A stretch of 64,000 bases of DNA from Hyalella azteca (taxonomy: Eukaryota; Arthropoda; Malacostraca; Amphipoda; Hyalellidae), in assembly GCF_000764305.2 (NCBI RefSeq), contig NW_025931451.1:857-64856 (forward strand), in the 5' to 3' direction. The notes below the pieces were generated by a model. The model did not search any database. It saw only the letters and a program-made list of their open reading frames with translations, and had not been told where the DNA came from. The translations under genes were made by a program, and so were the position numbers. Position 1 is the first letter of the stretch, and each line of letters begins with the position of its first letter. Shown here piece after piece: positions 10,638 to 21,340 of the stretch.

Positions 10638-13600
10638 GTTTTTTTATGTTGTACTGTCAAGTTGGCCTTATATAATTGTTTGCTATGAAAATAAATGAGA
10701 AAAATCTCATAGCTTTTAGCATTGCTCCAACCACAGTTCACCGAGATGGAGTCCTACTTAAACAAGGAGAGGTGAGAAATTATTAATGTCAAAAATTATT
10801 GTCCATACATGTTGGTGTTGCTGCAATATTTATTTTGTTAGTCTCCAATCAATACATCTACTTTCAATGTTGATAATGTCCCTCCATCACTTTTTCCACA
10901 TGTCTCCTGCAAGCTGTAGCAGGGTGGAATTCCAAGAATGGAAGTTCACTTATAAAAAAGCTTTCCACCCAAAGTGGAATTTCCACCGCCACCGTCTCTG
11001 TTATGATGTTGAACCATCATTTCTGACACCCATTTCTTGTAATCTTCAAAGGTCAACTGAACAAGAAGAAACAAGCGCATCAGAACCTGTACAGGACCTG
11101 ACACAAACTAACACACCCACTAAAATGATTATTTGAGCATGCAGTTGAATTCTAAATCTCTTTTACCAGATGGTAACAAATGTAATTGCTTGGCATTAGT
11201 GGGTTGAGACATGAATGCATGTACCACATATGGTACATATGGCACTCAAAGTGATGAAGGAGCATGGAAAATATGTATATGCTTTTGGAGCATGGACAAG
11301 ATTCATAAGGGATCTACCAAGGAAGAAAGTAATATTAATTAATTTTATGTATCCTAACCTCAAAACCAAAAAATAAAATGCACATTGGGTTCATTGCCAT
11401 GAGTGGAAGAAATGGAGTATAGTCAGTGAACACAAAATAAGCATTCAATTATTGATCATTAAGGAAAATAACTTTATTTTCTTTAAATAAGAACCTTTTT
11501 CTGACATCTTCTACAAACTATGAGACAAGTTTTTTTAGTCAGTACTGTTTTGGAATTAAAAAAGACTTGCAAAGATATCCCAATAATTTTATTTTTACAT
11601 GAAAGCCTGTACCTTAATCTACTTTTCTGCATAATTTCTGTGAATATTGAGGCACTTGTCATAACATGGCACCAGTTTTTGAATACCTGACAAAAAAGGT
11701 TTTGAATGCCTGATTTTGAACACCTGATAAGTTTTCCTGATAAAATTCTGTCACCTGACTTGCTAACCACTGCATCACAAATGTTTTGACTTTGTTATTG
11801 TCTTGAAGATGCCGACTGCCCAGGTGTTTGTCAAGTGCAGTGTGATGCATTTGATGCAGTGTGAGGCATCACACTGCACTTGATGTATCAAATGCATCAC
11901 TCTGCACTCTTCATTTGTGGTTAACAAGAAAGGTGGCAGAATTTTATCAGCAGGGTATTCAAAAACTGGTGCCATGTTATGACAAGTGCCTCAATATTAA
12001 TGGAAAATATGAATTACAGAATTAAAAATAAACACTTCTTAAAATATCTTACAATTTTGCCTGCAGGATCACAGAAGCTGCATATTTCATGTATAATATT
12101 TGCATTGCACCATTCCACGTATGCATGATTAATAATTGTTTCAATATATGCAGAATAATCGGACATTTTTGAAGAGATGGTTTGTCCTCAAAGGAAATCT
12201 TCTATTCTACTTTGAAAAACGTGGAGACAAAGAGCCCATCGGTGTCATCATCATTGAGGGATGTACAATTGGTGAGCTTTGCAGGAATAATTTATCTAAT
12301 TTTGCTGTTGGTTTGATCCCAACACTTCATCAGATTATTCCAAAAATTAAATAGATTTGTAAAATTTAGCCTTTTTTAAATAGAGATACCAGTGAATGTT
12401 GATGCAGTTAAAATATCTTACAAAGAAGGTACTATTGTAACATACAAATGAATTATTAATGAACATGAAACTTTTCAATGAAGACTTAGGTACCCAAATA
12501 TTTATATTGGCTACCAAATAATTTATTGATTAATAATAAATTGATTAAATTTTTCTATGGATATTCAATAAATATAGGTACATTAAAAATTTTGAAAAAT
12601 ACATATTACTAATATCCTATTGCTGGAGTTGCTTTTTGTATATACCTAATTAGTTAATTTATATCATGATAAAATTATTTTATTGCAATTATTGCTGCCC
12701 TTTTTAGTGCATCTTCTCATTTATGGAAAAGATGCATTAATGTGCTTGCCATGTCTGCCTGTCTGTCCATTTGTCTGTCCGTCTGTCTGTCTGTCAGTCC
12801 GTGACTTCACATTTTGTCGACTAAAAATGCGCGCTGTCACTCACTGCAGTGAGTACTGAGTTACATTTTTTCTATGGTTCATTAAAAAATTTTTTATTAA
12901 TGCTTGACTGATCCTTGAGAAGTGTTTGCTTCAGAATTTCAAAGAGTTAAATGTGTCTCTCATTCCTATTATGACTATAATTTCTTTCAATGTTACTTCA
13001 CACATAATACTTGGACCTGGTGGCTGGCATTAAAATTATTTTAGCCATTTTTTAATTACAGGTCGCAGAAATGAACTAAAGTATACATGATTTTATTTAA
13101 TTTTTATCATCATAGTGCTATACATAGAGCTTGATGCTGAGAATATTTTTTCAGAACTGGCTGAGCATGAAGAACAAGTTTTTTGCTTCAGGATTGTTTT
13201 CCCTGCCAGAGAGTATGTGCTGGCCGCTGATAGTCAGGTATGTTAATCATTATAAATTGTATAAGTTACTAACATGAATTTACAAAGTTGCAATGAATAT
13301 ATATAATTAGTCCAATTGGTTTCAGAATAGTGACTAGTAAAATATTCTCTGTATTATATTTCTTTCCTTAACTTATAGCCCAGTTTACACTTAACTTATT
13401 TCTTCTTACTACTTCTTACTCTACTACTTTGATGCTCAGTTCTTCATACTCCTACTCTTACTTTTATGCTTACTTCTTCTCTTACTTCTTACTTTTACTC
13501 ATGTGATTACTTCTCACTTTTACTAATGTAATCTGATTTTAACATTTGGAACCATCATATGTTCTTATACTACATATTAAACATTGATTGCATGATTGTC

Positions 13601-16600
13601 AGTTCTCATTTTAAAACTTGTTAAAAAGAGACCCTCAATTGCAGGAAAGCTTGGAGAAATGGATGAAGTCTCTAGCGCGAGCATCCTACACTTACCTCAA
13701 GCTGATGGTGGCTGAGCTGGAATCTCAGCTGAAGGAGCTTGACTGTATGTATAACATCCAAATATGTCCACAATTGTACCAGTTTTATTTTTGAAGTTGT
13801 TACAAGAAGCTTGCCTGATATGCTTCTCAATAGGGAAAGATGCCTACTTGTTCATTAATAATGTTCATTTTACATTATAAGTGTGGCAGAAAAAAAAAAT
13901 GATTTCAGAGTTTTTCTATGATGTAAACCATTATCTTTTTTCACTTTTTCATTTGTCAAGCAATATATCAGTGACATTCAGTATGCATGTTTTATTGAAT
14001 CATTTATGTTTATTTTCTCAGTGATGAAAACTTGTGAATTGGTCTGATTTTGAATCCTCCTAATGGGTATATTTGCTTTCATTTTTTCTATGAATAATCT
14101 TGATCCTTGTTTGATATTATGATGATGTTTTAGGTGCTTGGTCGAGTATTGAAGAGTCAAAAGACGGCGTGAGCGGCCACAGTGATGCAGTGGTCAGCAA
14201 CGCTCGTCACAGGCTAAATCCCTTCAACACTGCCGAGGAGAACATGGCTATTGTCATGGCCATGGTAAGGCAACTTGAAGAGAACGAGGCTTAGTCATGG
14301 CCATGGTAAGGCAACCTGAAGAGAACGAGGCTATTGTCATGGCCATGGTAAGGCCTGTCTCTTATACACATCTAGATGTGTATAAGAGACAGGTCATGGC
14401 CATGGTAAGGCAACCTGAAGAGAACGAGGCTATTGTCATGGCCATGGTAAGGCAACCTGAAGAGAACGAGGCTATTGTCATGGCCATGGTAAGGCAACCT
14501 GAAGAGAACGAGGCTATTGTCATGGCCATGGTAAGGCATCCTAAAGAGAACGAGGCTTTTTGTATTGATATGGTAAGGCAATCTGCAGTAGTGGCTGAAT
14601 TGCCATGTTTTTTCATGTTTTATTATCTATCATGTGCTGAATCTATCATGAGTTGAAATTGAATCTATAACAAAATTTTTGATGGAAAATAATTTTGTGC
14701 GGCTGATTTTTGCATTGCTGGTCATCAAATTGAAAATTTCTTTGCATCGTTTGTGTTTATGCAAGTTTATCTCGCCATCATAGGAAATTTTTCTCCCTTT
14801 AGCGTATCTATGGATATTCCGGGATATTGATTGGCAGTGAGCATGCTAGACAATTTAACTGTTGTATTATTTTGTAAATTATTTCGTTTTATGCTGGGAA
14901 GGAGAGTGAAGAATTGGCAACAGGAGCCGCTGCCTGAAGATTGCTTTGCTTCTCGCGTGAGGTGTGGGACTGAAAAGCTTCTCGTTTCCTTTGTGGCATA
15001 TTTCTATAGCACTTACCATATATAAAATACATACTTTATTCGAATTATTCACGTTATATATATACACAAGGACGGCTAGATGCTGTGTTTCTTCAGAAAG
15101 TATATTTCAAATCTGTATTAATGATTGTAGATGCATGTTCATCTTCGGTGAATATAATTAAACAGAAATCTTTAATTATAACTTGTTCAATTATCTTTGA
15201 TTGTCTGGTCCTGGTCATAACATATCTTTATGTATAAATATAATCATATTGCTGATAACGATTTAAGCACGAGGAAAGTTTTTGTTGCATCAATCCTATA
15301 ACATGGCTTTGATTGCAGTCATTTTGTGTCAATCGACATGATCATCAATTCGAATTTCCTCAACTTTTACTTCATGTTAAGTGTTCGTTCAGAAGAAAAA
15401 CTTTCTGTATCCGGCTTGGCACGAATTTCAGAAGTTTTTGATTCATTGACAGAGTTTGAAATAGAAGAAATACAGCTTTGCTCTGTTTTGCCGATTCCAT
15501 TTCTCTGAAGCCAGTGACGAAAATTTTCAAGATCATCCCACATTTTGTGATATAAATGGCAAAATAACTTGTCTGGCAAATAACTTGTTTGCATGTCAGT
15601 AGTAACTAACAAGACTTGCTAAATAACGACTTCCTAAGTCATGTGTATCGGGAATATTAAACCAACGCTTGTCGTTTTTTTGTCGCATTAAAAGCCTGAT
15701 GGTTATTTGAAGTGAACCAGCTTCTTTGGGAATTTACATTCTGTATTAAACAATACAGAGCAGTGCAAGAATTTTGAAATGTATGTGCTCGCTAACTTTA
15801 AAGCTTCCCAAGGTATTAGTGTCCACCTTATGCACAGGCACATTTTAATTTGACGACTTTTTGTTTGTGAAGTATCAAGGCCATTTATGTTAACGAGTTG
15901 CAGATAATTGCGTGAAGGACTGTTTTTGATCAAGGGTTTTCTCTGTTATTCATGAGTATCATAACTATCAATCAAAAGTGAACAGTTCTATATTCATCTT
16001 ATTTATTGCCTGTTTGTTACTGCACCTGATGAATACATATGATTATTATGAATATTTTCAGTGGTAATTGTCATGCACTCCTAAACTTGTTGGTACGAAT
16101 TCTAATTTCTTTGTCCCTTTTCTGAGTCGTATAATTTCAACTACTTACGCACGAAGAACATTTTATCTACGAATTATAAAACAATGACTTGTACATCTTT
16201 CGGCCACTTTCAATTTAAAGTGAGAAACGTTAAATTTGGAATAATTCAATCATCGCGAACGCCCCCTCAGGGGGGACTTCTGACGCGTGTCTGTGCTCGT
16301 CAGAAGTCCTATGGGATTTCGCGCTCCTAGGAGGATTGTTCCTGAGCGCCCCACCGCTGAGCTCGCGGTGTCTGACTGCAGGCCTCTGTATTAAGTTATT
16401 ATGTAGGTAGGATACCTTACATTAAGTTATTATGTAGGTAGGATTCCTTACATTAAGTTATTATGTCGGTAGGATATCCTACATTAGGTTATTATGTAGG
16501 TAGGATACCTTACATTAAGTTATTATGTAGGTAGGATTCCTTACATTTAGTTATTATGTAGGTAGGATTCCTTACATTTCCCTTCTCTGTCTCTCTCGTG

Positions 16601-17861
16601 CCGGCGGCCGACGTCCCGTGTAAGCGACCTCTTGTTCGAGTGTCTTAGTTTCTGTTGCTTTTAACCTGTCCCTTCTTGTCACTTCGTCTCTTTGAGATGC
16701 TAACGCTGCTTCCTTCGTGCCAGCTTCAGCGGGCTGGACAATTGAGACCTTCCGCCCCCTTGTGGGTGATGAACAATTTTTTTATTTAAGAAACTTTCGA
16801 TAACTGAGACCTTCCACCTCTTTGGTGATGTTCATCTTGACTTTCGGTGCGAGATAGCTAAATAGATGAAGCGCTAGTAAACATATGGCCACTAAACTAA
16901 CTCATCGCGAGCGCCGTTTGGTGTCAGTTTTGAATTGAGTGGGAGCCTCTCTATGGGCTTTGTCCATTTAAACTTTAAAGCAAGCCTCGTCCAGCTTGGT
17001 TCAACCTAGCAAATTTCATAGTACCAGTAAATTTTAACGCTTCCTCATCTGGTTTTCACTAAAATCTATTAGGATTCTTTATTTTACCGTCAGGAAAAGC
17101 TGTTGATCATAGGCTGCTGTGCCAATTCAGAAAACTCAACTTATTTTCTGCAACCTAATTCAAGCATTATCATCTTATTCATCAGCATAAAACAACCAAG
17201 ACGTCAAATTTCACTTCGAATTTTAACCGGTCTTCAACCGGATCACAGACTTGGGTCCGGACGAGTCACGATAATTATCCACGCGCATATTCCATGTTCT
17301 GTTACTTATTGTAAGTGATAACATTTTGATAGAATTCTATGTGCGGCTGCTGGTTTAATTATAAATTTTTGAAAAGGAATTGATCACAAATTCTACCTCT
17401 GACAGGAAGACGATGAAGAAACAGGCCACAAAGATAAGCGGCCTCGCAGCTTCACAGTATCTGGCAGCCAGTCATCGCCATCTACACCACAGCTAGGCTC
17501 TTCTACCGCTACTTCAGCTTCAATGCATTCCAGCTCTCGCACTTCAATTTCTAATCCATGCTCCCCGCCCTCAACACCACCTCGCCCTGTACCACCAAAA
17601 CGACAGAAGAAAGCAGTTCGTGCCAACGCCTTACTGCACGTGGTAGCCAAGAAGTCTTCCTCTGGCTCCGACGTCTCAAGCTCGGGTGATACCGTGGCCG
17701 CAAGTGGTAGCACCTGTCACTGTCAACAACTCGGCGCCACGTCCTGCTCATGTTGCCGAGAATATTTCCTCTTCCAACAACTCCATATGGATTACGGCGC
17801 TGCAATTTTACGCGATAGAGAAATGCACAGATTATTATGCACCCAAAATGATGTTTCATAA
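10638..17861 (+). CDS. PHETA: Sesquipedalian/PHETA (FAM109) PH-domain adaptor, six coding exons
   Basis: Coding exons are 10685-10771, 12154-12271, 13155-13237, 13645-13744, 14134-14264 and 17406-17861. All introns are GT-AG and the phases agree, giving 324 residues. Residues about 20-128 form a PH domain: the [15 protein letters not shown] core, [22 protein letters not shown], and the C-terminal-helix Trp at 102 in [15 protein letters not shown], matching the PHETA1/2 family throughout. The last exon is Ser/Pro-rich and ends with FQQLHMDYG (F296, H300, Y303), an F&H-like motif. In the family this motif binds the inositol 5-phosphatase OCRL and acts in endosome-to-Golgi and recycling traffic. 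The start is chosen because MKINEKNL matches the family N-terminus. An acceptor at 10637 implies a 5' UTR intron, and a nine-codon upstream ORF precedes the start. AATAAA at 18391 is a plausible poly(A) signal. Longer than the roughly 250-residue vertebrate forms. An extra exon inside the last intron cannot be excluded. Confidence 0.9.
10920..10980 (+). mobile_element. Solo end of the CAGKGTGGAATTC hAT-like MITE in PHETA intron 1
   Basis: CAGGGTGGAATTCCAAGAAT followed by the GGAAGTTCACTTATAAAAAA block matches the left end of the full copy at 52765. The rest is absent or unrecognisable. Confidence 0.7.
11643..11998. mobile_element. 356-bp MITE with 47-bp inverted repeats in PHETA intron 1
   Basis: Arms start AATATTGAGGCACTTGTCAT and are nearly identical over about 47 bp, differing by one indel. 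The centre has a second palindrome (AAGTGCAGTGTGATGCAT and complement). No ORF with recognisable content. Confidence 0.85.
12700..12870 (+). repeat. Dispersed repeat with (GTCT)n core, copy 1
   Basis: Shares TTCTCATTTATGGAAAA, a GTCTGTCTGTC run, GTGACTTCAC and GTCACTCACTGCAGTGAGTA with 37838-37990. Lies in PHETA intron 2. Confidence 0.8.
13380..13540 (+). repeat. Polypyrimidine (CTTACTTCT)n tract in PHETA intron 3
   Basis: C/T-rich low-complexity stretch with CTTACTTCTTACTTTT-like words on the coding strand; unusual but with no coding content. Confidence 0.6.
14241..14580 (+). repeat. 42-bp minisatellite that repeats the PHETA exon 5 splice donor
   Basis: Tandem units of 42 bp, of the form CATGGTAAGGCAACCTGAAG then AGAACGAGGCTATTGTCATGGC. 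Each unit carries a consensus donor ATG|GTAAGG. Donor GTs lie at 14265, 14306, 14348, 14405, 14447, 14489, 14531 and (diverged) 14573. The first spacing is 41 bp. This makes an in-frame TAG in the first unit, so only the first donor leaves the PHETA frame open. The array is interrupted by an embedded sequencing adapter (14355-14392), so the true copy number is uncertain. Confidence 0.9.
14355..14392. other. Embedded Nextera mate-pair junction adapter (assembly artefact)
   Basis: A perfect 38-bp palindrome made of two head-to-head 19-bp Tn5 mosaic ends (CTGTCTCTTATACACATCT followed by its reverse complement). This is exactly the circularisation adapter of Nextera mate-pair libraries. Read in frame it gives the familiar artefact peptide [12 protein letters not shown]. 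It is not native DNA and it joins two repeat units artificially. Confidence 0.97.
14650..16255. other. PHETA intron 5, first part: no feature seen
   Basis: AT-rich single-copy-looking DNA. The open frames here are short and show no family signature. Confidence 0.6.
16256..16380. repeat. GC-rich hairpin cluster in PHETA intron 5
   Basis: GGACTTCTGACG faces CGTCAGAAGTCC across a 12-base loop. The outer CGCGAA and TTCGCG also pair, as do parts of CTCCTAGGAG and GAGCTCGCGGTG. It interrupts AT-rich intron DNA and runs directly into a tandem repeat. Confidence 0.6.
16389..16578 (+). repeat. 31-bp tandem repeat, six units
   Basis: Units of ATTAAGTTATTATGTAGGTA plus GGATACCTTAC with few differences. 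Single substitutions (ATACC, ATTCC, ATATCC) alternate among units. Confidence 0.9.
17406..17861 (+). CDS. PHETA: PHETA terminal exon with F&H-like OCRL-binding motif
   Basis: Opens after a CTGACAG acceptor in phase 0 and encodes [16 protein letters not shown], followed by a long Ser/Thr/Pro tract with a basic patch (PPKRQKK). It ends with the F&H-like motif about 20 residues before the stop. The assignment to PHETA rests on matching phase with exon 5 (which ends GCC ATG|GTAAGG) and on the F-x3-H-x2-Y-G signature near the C-terminus, as in the family. The linker is not conserved in sequence. Confidence 0.8.
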   Translation, partial: EDDEETGHKDKRPRSFTVSGSQSSPSTPQLGSSTATSASMHSSSRTSISNPCSPPSTPPRPVPPKRQKKAVRANALLHVVAKKSSSGSDVSSSGDTVAASGSTCHCQQLGATSCSCCREYFLFQQLHMDYGAAILRDREMHRLLCTQNDVS

Positions 17862-18124
17862 TCCGGTATCTTTTACTAGTTCATATTGTATTATTTAAGA
17901 GTTGATCAAGTTATGACTTTTTTAGAGCGTAGAATTGTTAGTTGGCACATATTGTCGCACCAAGTTTCTAGTATAATATGTTACCCGGTAAATTAGATAT
18001 TACACAGATCAAATATTTATACGATAGGTTGATTTATCAAGGCAAGAATAGCATTTTTTATCAGCACATGTCAAGAGTTAAGTGTTATGCTACGAGCTAG
18101 TCAAGTATATCGTCTAGGAATGTT

Positions 18125-18400
18125 AGTTTGTTCAGTTAATGCTTTGATTGCCGGAAATTAATGAAAACTTGATGCAAACAGTTTTTGATTTGACTGGCAT
18201 GTGAAATATATACTATTATTTGCTATTCTAATACACTTTCCTTGTTAGGTAAATTCTATTCTCTAAAGTGAACTTTGAAAGTAAAAGTGTTCAGAGCCAG
18301 AAATATTGAATCGATTACGGTGTTACTTCAATCTTTGTTCACTAGCGAACAGAAAACCGCTTCCATTTGTTATCTCTGGATGGACAGCCGAATAAAAAAT
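18125..18400 (+). other. Probable PHETA 3' UTR end
   Basis: Downstream of the PHETA stop, ending with AATAAA at 18391. A diverged copy of this segment occurs at 21135-21340. Confidence 0.5.
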
Positions 18401-18419
18401 TCGTAAAATTCTAATCGCA

Positions 18420-19434
18420 CCGAGCAACCACAACATTCCTTTTGACGGCCACATCCACCCAAAAACCTGGCTGCTCTAAATATATCAGTTTCACCCGGCA
18501 ACGAGATAACCTCCGTGCGGCCGACACCATCTCCGAAGACTCAGCAACCCTCACCGCTCGGATGCAGATGCTTGCCAGTGACGCCAAAAAAAGGCCGGTG
18601 AAAACAACATCTTCTGCCGCCACACCAATGTCAAACGTCTCTGGTCAATAATAATTGCCCTCAACGGACAACCGAATCATTACCGCAATAACGCCATTAA
18701 CTTCGAGGGAAAATCCATCAGCAGCAACAGAAAGCTCGCTGATCACTTCAAGTATCTCTCCTCACTGCCTTCACCCATGGTTGAACTAGTATAAGGTTGA
18801 CCCATCAGAAGCCCATTTTTGCGGATGAAGTTCGTTGTTCGGATGTGACGTCACTGATCTCAGTGACGTCACGGGCGTTAACCAATCACCGAAATGCGAT
18901 CAAACCAGTTGACCAATCCGTCATGGGAATGACGGGTTTGTTTACGTTCCTCGAGCTACGTGACGTAACAAGAAAGCTGAACTGAAAGACGGAACATCTC
19001 GTGGGTCAATCTTGTATAGTTCAACCATGGCCTTCACCTAACACTTGTTCAACAAACTTGACAGATTCACACCCTGGAGATCGTAGAGCCTCAGCCTCAA
19101 AATCTGTCCCTGGCGCATGTGGCCGAGGATATTGGAGAATAACGTCCCACTTAAGCCACCGGTTCAGTAAACTCACAATCTTTCTCCTCAAATATCTCAT
19201 ACCACTTGGAATTACATATTTGACCAATTTCTTCAGTGTGCGAAATCCTACCAACCAACCCAACGGCTCTTCCTCGCCATCCAAGTCCTAGAACGATGCC
19301 TGCTACCCATCAACATTCAACACCTGCCCCTAGCCCATCACTAACACGGTTTTCGACCTGGACACTCGACCACGACTGCCCTTATGGCTTTCACCTACTC
19401 ACTACGAAATAGTATGAACAAGGGCTCCGTCGTG
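18420..19434 (+). mobile_element. Jockey-like LINE fragment, split by a MITE
   Basis: In shifted frames it encodes the pre-RT linker (YRNNAINFEGKSISSNRKLA, DHFKYLSS), then LKYLIPLGITYLTNFF and LPLAHHQHGFRPGHSTTTAL, the early RT motifs of Jockey-type elements. A 256-bp MITE interrupts it. It ends where CR1/L2-like sequence begins at 19435. Non-functional. Confidence 0.7.
18775..19030. mobile_element. 256-bp MITE with CATGGTTGAAC termini and a CRE palindrome
   Basis: Inverted ends CATGGTTGAACTAGTATAAG and GTATAGTTCAACCATGG. CCTTCACC flanks the left end and recurs after the right end, an 8-bp duplication as in hAT elements. At 18845-18872 a 28-bp palindrome holds two TGACGTCA sites. A related right end is seen at 455-485. 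Confidence 0.85.
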
Positions 19435-20205
19435 CGCTCGAACCTAGAGTTTTAAAACGCCGTGTGGTCACCAAAACTTGAAAAGTACAAAAATATAATA
19501 GACTGTTCAAAGACGTGCAACAAGGATAATTCCGGGCTTGAAAGCCAAGTCCTATGAAAAAAGATTAAAGATTATGAAGCTTCCAAGCCTCAGTTATCGA
19601 CGTCTGCGTGGGGACCTCGTTGAAGCATACAAGTATGTATACTCATGGCTTGTACAAGGTCCCAGAAGGATTACTAGCATTTGAAACAAGAACCAACACC
19701 AGGGGCCATGGCGATAAACTGAAAAAACTGCGTTGTAACACATCCATGTGACAACATTTCTTCTCGCTTCCAGTCACCGACATGCGGACCAGCCTTCTGA
19801 TAGCATGTTGATGCTCCGAGTATGAACGCCTTCAAGAACAGACTAGAGCACTAGACGAAGCTATGCAGGAGCATATGTTGAGTCATAAAATGCCTAGGAA
19901 ATTACGGACCAGGCCCATACTTTCAAAAAAAGTTAAGAGATCGTAAGTTTATCAGCCAATCATTGACGGCCTTTCAAGCCAAATCCACCAATCATAGACA
20001 AGAAAATAGAGCGTAAGAACTTACGTTCACTTAGCGAATTTTGAAAGTATGGCCCCAGGCAATAAGTCCAGCAGCTATCTCAATCAATCGTCAGTTATGG
20101 GAAGATCGGGTTCCAAAGGCCGGATCCCTTTTGAATCAAGTCACGAAAATTACAAGAATCGGCAACAGGCCATGGGCCTATTTCTTCAGTTCCGACACTT
20201 CTATT
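19435..20205 (+). mobile_element. CR1/L2-like LINE 3' part and repeat tail, split by a MITE
   Basis: Matches the C-terminal region of the first LINE (KLPSLSYRRLRGDL) with frameshifts up to 19911. After the 19912-20056 MITE, the repeat resumes with AAGAATCGGCAACAGGCC at 20154. Confidence 0.7.
19912..20056. mobile_element. 145-bp MITE with GGCCCATACTTTC termini
   Basis: Inverted ends GGCCCATACTTTCAAAA and TTTTGAAAGTATGGCCCC. CTTACG-type words also face each other inside. It sits in LINE sequence. Confidence 0.75.
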
Positions 20206-20350
20206 CTAAAATATTCGTCTTCTGCAAATTCTATAGGAGCTACGCAGTATTCTTTGCTTGCGACTTCGTAAGTGAAATGTTTGCCTATTTTTCCATTTAA
20301 ACTATTGCCGCCAGCAGGAGAGCGGTACTTCGAATTTGGATGCTTTTTCG
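20175..20350 (-). pseudogene. Nanos exon 1-like relic
   Basis: The - strand encodes KKHPNSKYRSPAGGNSL...KHFTYEVASKE. This parallels nanos exon 1 at about 26440-26575 (NHPNLKYHSAAGGNNI...QHFTYEVVGKE). About 45 codons align with one frame kept. A stop lies just upstream, and repeat sequence replaces the rest downstream. It could be a pseudogene fragment or the remains of a second nanos-like gene; no zinc finger is found near it. Confidence 0.7.
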
Positions 20351-21134
20351 ATTTTTATCTTGTACTTATAGACTTATATTTTACCTTTAGAGTTATGCAA
20401 TGGAAGAGACATATATAGTCTTATCAACGGACATCAAGCACGAACATCGCCCCCGCAAATCACAAGATCGAGTTACAAAATTCACAAAAAACTTCAGTGC
20501 ACAAGACGCTGCTTTTACTATCTTAAGAGAAGTTGTTTCAATGAATATACTAGATGATTTCCAGCTAGTATCATTCCACTTATATCGCTAGCTAACCTAA
20601 GCTCTTGGAAGAAGCATTTGTTTATTGGGCAGTTTTCGGCTTTGGCAGCCTTTAACTCAGCCAGTAAATCTTCCAGGATACAAAAGCTTTGTGCCGAACG
20701 ACATCCGCCCCCATCCCCGAAACCATCATGCGATTTGGCCGTTTCGTCTCCCGTCAACTCAGAAGAAGCCTCGCTACCCCGCCCCTACCGCTCAGCGTTA
20801 GCTCTGACCGCTGCAGTTTCCTGGCTGCACTTGCATCCTAAATCTTCTGACTCAGACGAACTCCTAGCGACGCTTGATCAGAGTAGGAAGGTCTTTTCCA
20901 GTCCGTCCAGTTTCTCTATGTCTGCCCTTTCTATCCTCCTGCCCTCAACGTCTACTCACTGTGGAACAGTCCCGTGGAGGCTGAGGCTTATTAGGCCACA
21001 CTCCTCTACCTTCGCTCACTTCCCCTTCTTCCGGCACCCTCTCCGTCTGCCATCTAAGCCACCTCAGTGCACGGGTGAGCGGCGGCGATGTCCATTTCAT
21101 CTAACGCGTCGAGTGCCAGAAGTATTTAAAATAG

Positions 21135-21340
21135 CCTGTATTCAGTTTATGCTTTGATTGCCACAAGAAATATATTATACCCTTATAGGCTCCTCCGATA
21201 CACGTTTTCTGCCAAGTCCGTTCTTCAATCTTGTGTAAACCTCTGCATTGAATCTCGAATGGATTAGAGCATCAATCTTCGTTCACTAGCTAGCACAAAA
21301 CAGCTCATTTATTATTTCTGGATGTGCAATAAACTGGAAT
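21135..21340 (+). repeat. Diverged copy of the PHETA 3' UTR segment
   Basis: ATTCAGTTTATGCTTTGATTGCC and later CAATCTTCGTTCACTAGC..., ending in a AATAAA at 21328, parallel 18133-18396 in order and spacing. Divergence is substantial, so homology is likely but not certain. Confidence 0.45.

Noticed and set aside
10786..11136. 116-residue frame in PHETA intron 1
   Set aside because: It runs across a MITE end and lies between well-supported exons.
14297..14656. 119-residue frame with [14 protein letters not shown] repeats
   Set aside because: It crosses the artificial adapter and consists of the minisatellite; the real exon leaves the array at the first donor.
20618..21157. 179-residue Ser/Pro-rich frame on the + strand
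   Set aside because: No family signature, no splice context, and composition fits chance in a GC-richer patch. Its closeness to the PHETA 3' UTR-like copy is noted, but I could not align it to the PHETA terminal exon.
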